Shown here: piece by piece, positions 25,504 to 34,312 of the stretch
How positions within the stretch are numbered: position 1 is the first letter of the stretch
How the letters are laid out: each line of letters starts with the position of its first letter
Origin: Oceanospirillales bacterium
GTDB taxonomy: Bacteria > Pseudomonadota > Gammaproteobacteria > Pseudomonadales > Balneatricaceae
DNA length: 64,000 nucleotides
Assembly: GCA_018223185.1 (NCBI GenBank)
Contig: JAAEYW010000016.1
Coordinates: 27,440 to 91,439, forward strand
Direction: 5' to 3'
Position numbers and translations under genes: made by a program
The notes under the pieces: model-generated
The model's input: the letters and a program-made list of their open reading frames with translations, nothing else
Told to the model about the DNA's origin: nothing
The model's database searches: none

Positions 25504-26988
25504 ATGAAAAGCTATTCTGAATGGAAAGCCCTGAGCGAGGCTCTGACCTTTCATCATCAGGCCTATATTAATGGTGGGTTTCAGTCAGCGGTGAGCGGCG
25601 ATACTTTCCCCTGTATCAATCCGGCCACAGAGCAGCTGCTTGTCGATGTATCCAGCTGTGATGAAGCCGATGTGAATATTGCCGTTGCCAATGGCCGTGA
25701 AGTTTTCCGTTCTGGCGTTTGGTCTGAGATGCATCCCCGGGAGCGCAAAAAAGTGATGCTCCGATGGGCAGATCTTGTTGAGCAGCATCAGGATGAGTTT
25801 GCCCTGCTGGATACGCTGGACATGGGTAAGTCGATTTCTGAAATGGTGAATATCGATGTGCCGGATGCGATTGACTGTATCCGCTGGACCGCTGAAAGTA
25901 TTGATAAAATATATGGTGAAATAGCGCCTACCGGACATGATACTCTGGCGATGATCCACCATCAGCCAGTGGGCGTGGTCGGTGCGATCACACCCTGGAA
26001 CTACCCTCTGCTGATGGTCAGCTGGAAGATTGCTCCGGCTCTGGCTGCGGGTAACTCGGTGGTACTTAAACCGTCTGAAAAATCTCCCTTAAGTGCCTTG
26101 CGTCTGGCTGAACTGGCGGTTGAAGCGGGTATGCCTGCTGGCGTTTTGAATGTGCTGCCAGGGTTTGGTCATACCGCAGGCAAGGCTCTGGCGCTGCATA
26201 TGGATGTCAATGTCCTGGCCTTTACGGGGTCTACCCGGGTTGCCGGAATGCTGATGGGCTATGCCGGGGAGTCGAATATGAAACGGGTATGGCTGGAAGC
26301 CGGGGGTAAGTCGCCCAATCTGGTGTTTGCCGATGCTGATATTAAGGCCGCTGCAGCGGCATCTGCCGCAGCGATCTTCTGTAATCAGGGGGAAGTGTGC
26401 ATCGCCTGTTCCCGCCTCTATGTTGAGAAAAGCATTAAGGAAGAGTTTGTTGCAGCACTGGTTGAGGCTGCTGCACGGTTCCAGCCTGGTGACCCGTTAG
26501 ACCCTGCAACCACCATGGGACCCATGGTTGATGCTACCCAGCTGGCAACAGTTGAGCGTTATATCCGTTCAGCTCAGGACGAGGGTGGTAATGTTATTAT
26601 GGGCGGCGTTCCTGAATACCATGAAGGCAAGGGTTTCTATGCGAAACCCACCATCGTTGACGGGGCCAACAACAGTATGACCTTTGTTAAAGAGGAGATC
26701 TTCGGGCCGGTACTGGCCGTGTGTGAATTCGAAACAGAGGAAGAAGCGATTACGCTTGCCAACGATTCGGCTTATGGACTGGGCGCGGCCGTCTGGACTC
26801 AGAATCTGTCCCGGGCTCACCGTGTCAGCCGCAAAATCGAAAGCGGCATGGTGTGGGTAAACACCTGGGGTGAGGGTGATAGCACCGTGCCATTTGGTGG
26901 CGTTAAGGCCTCCGGTAACGGCCGGGATAAGTCACTGCACGCCCTGGAAAAATATACTGACATTAAGAACGTATTGATTCGGCTATAA
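25504..26988 (+). CDS. puuC: Gamma-glutamyl-gamma-aminobutyraldehyde dehydrogenase
   Basis: A 494-residue aldehyde dehydrogenase, the length of E. coli PuuC. The specific motif RVWLEAGGKSPNLVFADAD contains the general-base glutamate, and the catalytic cysteine is in NQGEVCIACSRLYVE. PuuC oxidises gamma-glutamyl-gamma-aminobutyraldehyde to gamma-glutamyl-GABA with NAD(P). It can also take 4-aminobutyraldehyde and 3-hydroxypropionaldehyde, so it may serve the SpuC route. The ATG at 25504 follows GGAGAAG; the frame extends upstream without homology. It is alone, with a strong terminator. Confidence 0.85.
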   Translation: MKSYSEWKALSEALTFHHQAYINGGFQSAVSGDTFPCINPATEQLLVDVSSCDEADVNIAVANGREVFRSGVWSEMHPRERKKVMLRWADLVEQHQDEFALLDTLDMGKSISEMVNIDVPDAIDCIRWTAESIDKIYGEIAPTGHDTLAMIHHQPVGVVGAITPWNYPLLMVSWKIAPALAAGNSVVLKPSEKSPLSALRLAELAVEAGMPAGVLNVLPGFGHTAGKALALHMDVNVLAFTGSTRVAGMLMGYAGESNMKRVWLEAGGKSPNLVFADADIKAAAAASAAAIFCNQGEVCIACSRLYVEKSIKEEFVAALVEAAARFQPGDPLDPATTMGPMVDATQLATVERYIRSAQDEGGNVIMGGVPEYHEGKGFYAKPTIVDGANNSMTFVKEEIFGPVLAVCEFETEEEAITLANDSAYGLGAAVWTQNLSRAHRVSRKIESGMVWVNTWGEGDSTVPFGGVKASGNGRDKSLHALEKYTDIKNVLIRL

Positions 26989-27021
26989 AAAATAGCGACT
27001 TTACCGCTGTGTAAGTTACTT

Positions 27022-27049
27022 AAAAAAACCGCCAACTGGCGGTTTTTTT
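27022..27049 (+). terminator. Terminator after puuC
   Basis: A 13-base perfect inverted repeat (AAAAAAACCGCCA / TGGCGGTTTTTTT) with a two-base centre. It works in either direction. Confidence 0.88.
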
Positions 27050-27142
27050 CAGGCCATAGCCTGGAGGCAAAAAGCGTAGCTCGTCGCTCGAGCATCACAA
27101 AAACGTGACTTGTCCGTTACTCAAAAGAGCAGTCTTTATATT

Positions 27143-27788
27143 GGTAGGAGTGGCGTCCCGCCGCGATAAAGCCATCAGCAAGTAAATCTATCGCCGCGAG
27201 GGCGCGCCTCCTACACGGCCTGCTTTTTCGGACCCGAAGAAACGCAGCGTTCGGGCAGCGGACTTCGGCTTTTCAGCCTTATCGCCCCGGGTATCCAGAG
27301 GGCATGCTAACGGGCTTCCTTCAGTATGTATTGTAGGAGACCCTTCCAGGGGCGATTAAATATCCGCAAGAAAACACCGCTTGCAAAGCCAACCAACATC
27401 CAGCAACTCCGCAGGCTTTTTTTCCGAGCCACGAGCCACGAGCTACGAGCAAGTCGCGCAGGACGTTCGAATCCATCGCGGCTGGAAGCCGCTCCTACAG
27501 ATGATGACTAATACAGAAACCTGAAGCGCACCTCTTTGCGTCCTCTGTGGGGATACTCTATTCGGTTTTAGTGACAAAACTTGGCGTTTTACCGAATATC
27601 TACACGACCGCACATTGTAGGAGACCCTTTCAGGGGCGGTTAAACATTCGCAAGAAAACCGCTGCTACAAAGCCAACCAACACCCAGCAACTCCGCAGGC
27701 TTTTGTACTTTCGAGCCACGAGCAAATCGCGCAGCGACGTTCGAGCTACTTCTGCATTATTTCATCGCGGCTGGAAGCCGCGCTTACA
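27143..27788. repeat. REP-like doublets (GTAGGAG ... CTCCTAC)
   Basis: Three pairs of outward ends. 27143-27215 is short. Unit A (27332-27499, 168 bases) and unit B (27616-27788, 173 bases) are similar to each other along their length. Each begins TGTAGGAGACCCTT, contains GCAACTCCGCAGGCTTTT and a stretch of GAGCCACGAGC, and ends with ATCGCGGCTGGAAGCC then an exact or degenerate CTCCTACA. The paired inverted ends resemble REP doublets or REPINs. No transposase is present. The rest of 26989-27851 (860 bases) has no gene. Confidence 0.7.
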
Positions 27789-27851
27789 AAAAATTGTTGT
27801 CTTGATTGAGAGCAGTCCATTTTCAAACAGCGAGCAGCGCCTTCGGGCGAC

Positions 27852-28673
27852 TCAGACGCTGGCTGTCGGATCCAGTTCTTTCAGGTGGGCCAGAAACAGC
27901 GTAAATATATCGGACTGGGTGGAGGTGTTGAGTCGGGTGTGGATGTTCTTGCGATGTACTTTTACCGTCCCCAGACTGATATCCAGCATATTGGCGATCG
28001 CCTTTGAGGAGTGCCCCTGCAAAATCAGCCCCGCAATCTGTTGCTCTCTTGGGGTTAGCACGCCACTGCCGAAGGTGCTGATCGCCTGGTTCATGGCACC
28101 CTCAGATTTCTCATATTTGACAAACTCCTGAGATTGCGACCACCAGAACTGACGAATGATCGATTTGATAACCGGGTAGATAGCATTCAGACGGCTTAGC
28201 TCAGCCCGGGTAATAGTGCCCCGACTGGTTCTGCGTCCCAGTGAGATGGCGCAACTGACTTTCGGGTCGAGCTCGATGATCAGATTGATCTCATCGATCA
28301 GATCGAACTCTTTGTAGCAGCTTTGGTAGTATTTGGTGGTTTCAAAGCTGTCAGGCGCGATATCAATCAGCCGGCTGACCCCTTCTCCCAGACTACCACT
28401 GTGGATTGCATTAAACAGCGGGTCGAGAATGTAGGCCCGGTTGATATAATTATGCAGCGTGAGGCTCTGTTCTGCAGGGTCAGTGGGATGAAGAATGAGT
28501 GGTTTCAGCGATTTTCTGAAGGTCACGACCAGCATCGAGTCGAAATGGCACTGACTGGCAAGAAATTTTTCCAGCATACCGCCAAAACTGGGTAGGCGTA
28601 TGGTGTCTATAAGAGCAGCAAGGTCCTTTTGCCAGTTTTCAGATGCGTTGCGCTGTGCACTCATACTTTGCAT
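27852..28673 (-). CDS. LuxR-type helix-turn-helix regulator
   Basis: A 273-residue regulator with a C-terminal LuxR/GerE helix-turn-helix (LTPREQQIAGLILQGHSSKA, then GTVKVHRKNIHTRLN). The N-terminal half has no receiver and no clear autoinducer pocket, and seems a ligand-binding domain of its own class. The ATG at 28673 follows AGGAG by seven bases, better than a start at 28757. It is 208 bases downstream of spuC on the same strand and may regulate amine catabolism, although no binding site is evident. Confidence 0.8.
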   Translation of the reverse strand: MQSMSAQRNASENWQKDLAALIDTIRLPSFGGMLEKFLASQCHFDSMLVVTFRKSLKPLILHPTDPAEQSLTLHNYINRAYILDPLFNAIHSGSLGEGVSRLIDIAPDSFETTKYYQSCYKEFDLIDEINLIIELDPKVSCAISLGRRTSRGTITRAELSRLNAIYPVIKSIIRQFWWSQSQEFVKYEKSEGAMNQAISTFGSGVLTPREQQIAGLILQGHSSKAIANMLDISLGTVKVHRKNIHTRLNTSTQSDIFTLFLAHLKELDPTASV

Positions 28674-28711
28674 GGCAGGGCTCCTGCTCCGGGCATTAAA
28701 AAGAGAAAAAG

Positions 28712-28796
28712 ATCCGGCTGCAATTATCAGTAACGATTTCGTCAATGATAAGGACAAAGGATCAATACCGGTAATACTGATCCAGTGCAGCCGGAT
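28712..28796. other. Possible structured leader between spuC and the LuxR gene
   Basis: The ten-base arms ATCCGGCTGC (28712-28721) and GCAGCCGGAT (28787-28796) are perfect inverted repeats. Inside them TTATCA and TGATAA (28724, 28746) form another small stem. It is either a terminator-like end of the spuC transcript or a leader of the LuxR gene. Confidence 0.35.
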
Positions 28797-28881
28797 AAGG
28801 GAGATCAGGGCTGTCTGCTTCTGATCTCCTCCTGCATAACGATAGTGGAAGAATTACACAGGTAAAAGGTTAGTGTTCTGA

Positions 28882-30261
28882 TCAGCTCACTGACTTAAGG
28901 GTCAGGTCAAAGCACAGACGCACTTTTTCACACAGCTCATCAACTTCAGCATGACTGATGACCAGTGGTGGTGAGAGAACCATCCGGCTGCCTACCGCAC
29001 GCATGATCAGGCCATTGTTGAAGCAGTGATCCCGGCAGACCATACCGATATCGATATCGTCACCAAACAGTTCTCTCGGCGCTTTGTTTTTTACCAGGGC
29101 AATACCCGCGATCAGACCTGTGCCTTCGATATGACCCACCAACGGATGATCGGCAACTGCTTCGCGCAGTTTTTTCTGGAAGTAGGGGCCGATATCTTTG
29201 GCAACATACTCAACGATGTTTTCTTTCTTCATCAGTTGTATGTTGGCGATGGCAACCGCCGCCGCAACCGGGTGTCCGGAGTAAGTAAAGCCGTGGTTGA
29301 AGTCCTCGTTATGTTCGATAAATGCGTTGGCGATCCGGTCACCTACAGCAACTGCTGCAATTGGCAAGTATCCGGAAGAGAGTCCTTTCGCCATCGACAT
29401 AATGTCAGGTTTAAAGCCCAGAGTTTCACAGCCAAACCAGCTGCCGGTACGGCCAAAGCCACAGATTACTTCATCGGCAGCCAGCAGAATGTCATATTTA
29501 TCACAGACCTTCTGAATCTCTGTCCAGTAGTTGGCAGGTGGAACGATTACCCCGCCAGCACCCTGGATAGGCTCGCCGACAAAGGCGGCTACATTGTCAG
29601 GGCCAACTTCAAGAATTTTTTCTTCCAGTGCTTTAGCGCAGGCGATGCCGAACTCTTCTTCGGTCATATCACCGGCTTCGCCATACCAGTAGGGCTGACG
29701 AATACGGGCGATATTCGGAACCATCGGGCCGCCCTGTTTATGCATGCCGCCCATTCCGCCAAGGCTGGTGCCGCCGATGGTGCTGCCGTGATACGCATTC
29801 TCACGGGCGATCAGAATATTGCGGTATGGCTTGCCTTTGATAGACCAGTACTGGCGTACCATCCGGATAATGGTGTCGATCGCTTCAGAACCCGAGTTGG
29901 CAAAGAAGATGTGGTTCAGATCACCCGGAGTGACACTGGCAATCTCTTTGGCAAGCTGAGCGACGGGTGCATGGGTTGTCTGAAAAAAGGTGTTGTAATA
30001 CGCCAGCTGTTTCATCTGGCTGTTGGCCGCTTCAATCAGTTCGGTTCGGCCATAGCCCATATTGACACACCACAGGCCTGCCATACCGTCGAGAATTTTG
30101 TTGCCTTCACTGTCCCACAGATACACTCCGTCAGCGTGAGTGATTACCCGTGCTCCTTTCTTATTCAGTGCACCGGTGTTGGTAAAGGGATGCATATGGT
30201 GTTCAGCGTCGATAGCCTGTACATCTGCGGTGTTTAATGAACTGTTGTTATTTTCGAGCAT
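28882..30261 (-). CDS. spuC: Putrescine-pyruvate aminotransferase
   Basis: A 459-residue class III aminotransferase, nearly the length of Pseudomonas SpuC. The PLP lysine is in DIMSMAKGLSSGYLP; the cofactor-binding segment is FFANSGSEAIDTIIRMVRQYW. SpuC transfers an amino group from putrescine (and related diamines) to pyruvate, yielding 4-aminobutyraldehyde, which an aldehyde dehydrogenase converts to GABA. The start follows GGGAGAG. Two GTGATCAC palindromes lie about 95-115 bases upstream. A large antisense frame is a shadow. Confidence 0.85.
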   Translation of the reverse strand: MLENNNSSLNTADVQAIDAEHHMHPFTNTGALNKKGARVITHADGVYLWDSEGNKILDGMAGLWCVNMGYGRTELIEAANSQMKQLAYYNTFFQTTHAPVAQLAKEIASVTPGDLNHIFFANSGSEAIDTIIRMVRQYWSIKGKPYRNILIARENAYHGSTIGGTSLGGMGGMHKQGGPMVPNIARIRQPYWYGEAGDMTEEEFGIACAKALEEKILEVGPDNVAAFVGEPIQGAGGVIVPPANYWTEIQKVCDKYDILLAADEVICGFGRTGSWFGCETLGFKPDIMSMAKGLSSGYLPIAAVAVGDRIANAFIEHNEDFNHGFTYSGHPVAAAVAIANIQLMKKENIVEYVAKDIGPYFQKKLREAVADHPLVGHIEGTGLIAGIALVKNKAPRELFGDDIDIGMVCRDHCFNNGLIMRAVGSRMVLSPPLVISHAEVDELCEKVRLCFDLTLKSVS

Positions 30262-30351
30262 TGACTCTCTCCCAACCAGTCACCGGATCTGAACAGTGGC
30301 CGGTGAATAAATAAAACGATGAAACGATTCGGATAGCTATATTCGAATCAA

Positions 30352-30381
30352 TTTTGTGATCACTATTTTGTGATCACAAAA
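30352..30381. promoter_or_regulatory. Two GTGATCAC operators upstream of spuC
   Basis: TTTTGTGATCACAAAA at 30366-30381 is a perfect 16-base palindrome, and TTTTGTGATCAC (30352-30363) is a partial copy immediately beside it, centres 14 bases apart. The same core occurs twice in front of puuA. These are likely binding sites for the GntR-type repressor encoded at 30481-31188. Confidence 0.7.
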
Positions 30382-30398
30382 ATACAAAGTCAATAAAA

Positions 30399-30435
30399 AA
30401 AGCCTCAAAAGATAAAAGTTATCTTCAGAGGCTTT
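30399..30435 (-). terminator. Terminator after the gntR gene
   Basis: AAAGCCTC and GAGGCTTT form the outer stem with inner AGATAA/TTATCT. On the minus strand it is followed by a T-run. It separates the repressor gene from spuC. Confidence 0.75.
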
Positions 30436-30480
30436 CCGGTGGATTATTGTGCCGGGTATAAAAAGCAGGGCAGATAAAGC

Positions 30481-31188
30481 TCAGTGGCCTGAGTTTTCAA
30501 TAAATGTGTGAAGCATTTCAGGGGTTCCGGCAAACGCAATGCCTTCGCGGATATCGGCAGCGATTGCCATTTGCAGGGCGTATGCATCTTTTCTTTCGAT
30601 GGCAGACATCGCTTCATTGTGCCGGTCAACCAGATAGTGCTCCTCCAGCTCGCTTGTGGCCATGCGCATAAAAGGCCCCAGCTGCAGCCAGAGACTTTCG
30701 ATCAGGGGCAGGGTAACCTGATGCGGGTTGGCGGTATAAAGTGCACGGTGAAAATTCTGGTTGAGAATGCTGATCTGATCAAGATTCTCCTCTTCCTGTG
30801 CCTGATCGATCATACTATCCAGTGAGCGAAGCTGTTCCAGCCGGTCATTGTCAATATAAGGCAGGGCCCGGGCGGCAGCGTGAGATTCAATAGCAATTCG
30901 GGCTTCACATAGCTCATTGAATTTCATGGCGGTCATTTTTGGCACCATAACTCTGCGGTTGCCCTGAATTTCCAGTGCGTTTTCTGCCGCCAGTTGTCGC
31001 AGTGCTTCGCGCACAGGCATGGGGCTGACATCCAGAATTCCCGCCAGTTCGCGGATGGTAAGTACCCTCCCAGGGAGGATTTCGCCATACATAACTGCGC
31101 TGCGAAGTGTCTGGTATACCCATTGGGTGATAGTTACAGATTCATCACGTTCAGTTAATGTTATTTTTATCGGAGATTTCTTGTCCAT
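30481..31188 (-). CDS. GntR/FadR-type (FCD) repressor of polyamine genes
   Basis: A 235-residue GntR regulator of the FCD type. The winged helix (LRSAVMYGEILPGRVLTIRE, then MPVREALRQLAAENALE) precedes an FCD ligand domain in which histidines such as those in NQNFHRALY and DRHNEAM form the metal site. FCD domains bind organic acids. The gene lies between spuC and puuA; palindromes GTGATCAC flank it on both sides, strongly suggesting that it represses spuC, puuA and itself. The start at 31188 was chosen because the only longer start is a GTG with no ribosome site. Confidence 0.82.
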   Translation of the reverse strand: MDKKSPIKITLTERDESVTITQWVYQTLRSAVMYGEILPGRVLTIRELAGILDVSPMPVREALRQLAAENALEIQGNRRVMVPKMTAMKFNELCEARIAIESHAAARALPYIDNDRLEQLRSLDSMIDQAQEEENLDQISILNQNFHRALYTANPHQVTLPLIESLWLQLGPFMRMATSELEEHYLVDRHNEAMSAIERKDAYALQMAIAADIREGIAFAGTPEMLHTFIENSGH

Positions 31189-31313
31189 AATCAAAGTTGG
31201 TTCTGGCCTTGTTCTCTTGGGAATCTGACTAAGCAGATTCTCTTGTTGTAATGCGATCACTAAATAGGTTACATGACATTTTTAACAGATGTCGATATTG
31301 ACCGCCAGAAAAA

Positions 31314-31350
31314 AATGTGATCACATTGCTTTATTGTTTGTGATCACAAA
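31314..31350. promoter_or_regulatory. Two GTGATCAC operators between gntR and puuA
   Basis: AATGTGATCACATT (31314-31327) and TTTGTGATCACAAA (31337-31350) are perfect palindromes with centres 23 bases apart, close to two helical turns. They lie in the divergent promoter region and repeat the motif seen before spuC. Confidence 0.72.
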
Positions 31351-31435
31351 AGCGTGATGGCTAAGCTAAACTGATCATGACGGTATGTTGTGACCCACCA
31401 GAGTGTGGGAATGAAAGATTTCGAGTGAGAATCTT

Positions 31436-32779
31436 ATGACGTTTAAGAAAGAAAAAGATAAAGAGTTTGACCTGTTTATAGCTGACCTGAATGGTAACTT
31501 GCGGGGTAAGCGGCTGCCAGCGAACGCAGCGGTTAAAGTATTTGAAGAGGGTGTGAAGCTGCCGCGTTCAGTTCTTGGCTTCGATTTCTGGGGTGATGAT
31601 GTTCTGGATAATGGTCTGGTTTTTGAGACCGGCGATATGGATGGTATCTGTATGCCTGTTGGCGACCGGCCGATTCCTGTGCCATGGGCTGAAGAGCCAA
31701 GGGATCAGATTCTGGCGATGATGTCTAACCCGGATGGTACGCCATTTGGTTGTGACCCGCGTCAGGTGCTGGCGGGGGTAGTTAAGCGGTTTAAGGCAAT
31801 CGGGTTGACGCCTGTGATGGCGACTGAACTTGAATTCTATCTTATGGATGGCGAGTCAGAAGAGACCCAGCGTCCTAAGCCTCCTGTGCTTTCTGAAGGG
31901 CATGGGCGCCGTTTAAGTGAAACCGACTGTTACTCGATTGATGAGATGGATGGTCTGTCAGCTTTTTTTGCTGAGGTGCGTGAAGTTTGTGAAATTCAGG
32001 GTGTTCCTGCGGACACTATTATTTCTGAATTGGGACCAGGTCAGTTTGAAATTAATTTGCTGCACGTAAATGACCCTCTGATGGCGGGTGATCAGGCAAT
32101 TATGTTCAAGCGCCTGATTAAAGGGATCTCCCGTAAGCATGGTTATTCTGCCACCTTTATGGCAAAACCTTACTCCGATAAAAGTGGTAATGGCTTCCAT
32201 GTTCATTTCAGTTTGTTGGATGAGGCGGGTAATAACGTTTTTGATGACGGTGGTGAAGACGGGACCGATATACTGAAAAATGCAGTAGCGGGTCTGATGC
32301 ATACCATGTCTGACAGCATGCTGATCTTTGCACCGCATATGAACTCCTACCGCCGTTTTATGGCGGGCGCTCATGCGCCGACTATTGCTACCTGGGGCTA
32401 TGAAAACCGCACAGTGGCGATCCGTATTCCTGAAAGTCCTTGTGTGGCCCGCCGGATTGAACACCGGGTTTCCGGTGCCGACGCAAACCCCTATCTGGTA
32501 CTGGCGGCTATCCTGGCCGGGGCGTTGTACGGTATTGAGAATAAGCTGATGCCGCCGGCTCCCATAGAGGGTGATGCTTATGCGGACGGTGATCAGGAGC
32601 TGACTCTGCCGAATAAGTGGGATATTGCTACCGATCTGTTTGCCGAAAGCGGAGTGCTGAAAGAGTACCTTGGCGAGGAGTTTGTCAGAGTCTTCTCTGC
32701 AGCAAAGCGACAGGAACAGCGAAAACTCAATGAACAGATCTCTGATATCGAGTATGAGTCATATTTAGGATTGCTGTAA
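31436..32779 (+). CDS. puuA: Gamma-glutamylputrescine synthetase (copy 1)
   Basis: A 447-residue glutamine-synthetase-fold enzyme. ATP/glutamate motifs are LGPGQFEINLLHVND near residue 200, the C-terminal catalytic domain begins near NSYRRFMAGAHAP, and the active-site segment is ENRTVAIRIPES. PuuA/SpuB-type enzymes ligate glutamate to putrescine or related amines. It heads puuA-potFGHI-amidotransferase on the plus strand, so polyamine is the most likely substrate. A paralogue with different N-terminus is at 43546-44892. Confidence 0.82.
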   Translation: MTFKKEKDKEFDLFIADLNGNLRGKRLPANAAVKVFEEGVKLPRSVLGFDFWGDDVLDNGLVFETGDMDGICMPVGDRPIPVPWAEEPRDQILAMMSNPDGTPFGCDPRQVLAGVVKRFKAIGLTPVMATELEFYLMDGESEETQRPKPPVLSEGHGRRLSETDCYSIDEMDGLSAFFAEVREVCEIQGVPADTIISELGPGQFEINLLHVNDPLMAGDQAIMFKRLIKGISRKHGYSATFMAKPYSDKSGNGFHVHFSLLDEAGNNVFDDGGEDGTDILKNAVAGLMHTMSDSMLIFAPHMNSYRRFMAGAHAPTIATWGYENRTVAIRIPESPCVARRIEHRVSGADANPYLVLAAILAGALYGIENKLMPPAPIEGDAYADGDQELTLPNKWDIATDLFAESGVLKEYLGEEFVRVFSAAKRQEQRKLNEQISDIEYESYLGLL

Positions 32780-33051
32780 GATATTGATATAAAGGGTTTA
32801 ATCGCTGATACCTATTGGGGGGTATATAGCTGACAGGGAGGTTGAAGTACATTTTTAAAAGTGTCGCAAACTAACCATTTGCGACCGGGAAGCTTGAGCG
32901 CTGTCTTCTTAATCAGAGGGGCAGCCAGGATAATAACAAAAAAAAGATGTGGCTCTGATGAGCGCCGCACTGCGGTATCTAAAGAGTTAATGCTTATAGG
33001 ATGGACAGCAAACGTTGCGACATCTTATAGCACCAGAAATGGAGTAATAAA

Positions 33052-34143
33052 ATGAATCCGAAGAAACTTGGTCTTGCAGTAGCACTGGCTGCGTCTGTTT
33101 CCACTGCTGTAATGGCTGAAGAACAGGTTGTAAATTTTTACAACTGGTCTGATTACATTAGCCCTGAGATCCTGGAAAACTTCACCAGAGATACCGGAAT
33201 CAAGGTTAACTATGACGTTTATGACTCGAATGAGGTGCTTGAAGCTAAGCTGATGTCTGGCGGCACCGGTTATGATGTCGTCGTACCCACTGGTTCTTTT
33301 CTTGAGCGCCAGGTGCAGGCCGGAATCTACGGTGAGATTGATCACGCTAAGCTGACCAATTATGGCAACCTTGATACTGTTATGATTGAGAAAATTGCCC
33401 GTCACGATCCAGGCAATAAACACAACGTTCCTTATGCCTGGGGAACAATCGGTCTGGGGTATAACATTGATATGGTCAGGGAGCGACTGGGTGATATGCC
33501 GGTTGATACGCTTGATCTGGTCTTTAAACCTGAGGTTGCTGCCAAGCTGAAAGATTGCGGTATTTCCCTGCTTGATTCTCCTGCCGAAATGGTTTCGATG
33601 GCGCTCAATTATCTGGGGCTTGATCCAAACTCTGAGAAGAAAGCTGATCTGAATAAGGCTGAAGCGCTGCTGAAGTCTGTCCGCGACAACTATCGTAAAT
33701 TTGACTCTTCTGCCTATATCTCTGATTTGGCGAATGGTGATAGCTGTGTGGCTGTAGGCTATAACGGTGATGTGCTGCAGGCTCAGGGACGTGCAGAAGA
33801 AGCGGGTCAGGGTGTCAATATCGGTTATGCCATTCCAAAAGAGGGCACTCTGGTATGGTTCGATCTGATGGCTATTCCTGCTGATGCTCCACATAAAGAC
33901 GCTGCTTATAAGCTGGTGGATTATATCCTCAGAGGTGACAGCGCCGCATCTATCTCTAACTATGCCTACTATGCTGTAGCTAATAAGGCAGCTGAACCAA
34001 TGCTGCTGGACGAGGTGTTGAATAATCCCGGTATCTATCCGTCAGACGAAGTGAAGGCTAATCTGTTTACTCAGAATGCCCACACCGCTAAGTTTGACCG
34101 TTTGCTGACCCGGGCCTGGACTGGAATTAAAACCGGTCGATAA
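33052..34143 (+). CDS. potF: Putrescine-binding periplasmic protein (copy 1)
   Basis: A 363-residue binding protein of the PotF/SpuD type. The signal peptide (to about residue 22, ending AVMAEEQ) is followed by VVNFYNWSDYISPEILENF, which supplies polyamine-binding residues. Conserved tryptophan and aspartate positions are in PYAWGTIGLGYN and EGTLVWFDLMAIP. GGAG is seven bases before the start. It is followed by a stem-loop and then the ATPase and two permeases, so it delivers putrescine (or spermidine) to that importer. Confidence 0.88.
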   Translation: MNPKKLGLAVALAASVSTAVMAEEQVVNFYNWSDYISPEILENFTRDTGIKVNYDVYDSNEVLEAKLMSGGTGYDVVVPTGSFLERQVQAGIYGEIDHAKLTNYGNLDTVMIEKIARHDPGNKHNVPYAWGTIGLGYNIDMVRERLGDMPVDTLDLVFKPEVAAKLKDCGISLLDSPAEMVSMALNYLGLDPNSEKKADLNKAEALLKSVRDNYRKFDSSAYISDLANGDSCVAVGYNGDVLQAQGRAEEAGQGVNIGYAIPKEGTLVWFDLMAIPADAPHKDAAYKLVDYILRGDSAASISNYAYYAVANKAAEPMLLDEVLNNPGIYPSDEVKANLFTQNAHTAKFDRLLTRAWTGIKTGR

Positions 34144-34153
34144 GTCTGCCCTT

Positions 34154-34173
34154 GGCAGGGGGTATCCCCTGCC
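34154..34173 (+). other. Stem-loop between potF and potG
   Basis: GGCAGGGG GTAT CCCCTGCC is a perfect eight-base stem with a four-base loop, 11 bases after the potF stop. No T-run follows. It probably stabilises the potF message or attenuates the downstream genes. Confidence 0.6.
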
Positions 34174-34312
34174 TGTGAGTTATCACAAAGCTTTCGGAAT
34201 GCGCCATGAACCGGTACAGAAACGGGCAGGGCGCAGATAGAGAGCTTCATAAATAATTACCTGGGCGCTTCTGATCAGCGTTCAGAGTATGAATATGTAA
34301 TCAGGGTGTAGT

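Noticed and set aside
29026..30237. Long plus-strand frame of 403 codons
   Set aside because: Antisense to spuC; composition of a shadow and no ribosome site.
33025..33894. Minus-strand frame of 289 codons
   Set aside because: Antisense to potF; no homology, basic shadow composition.
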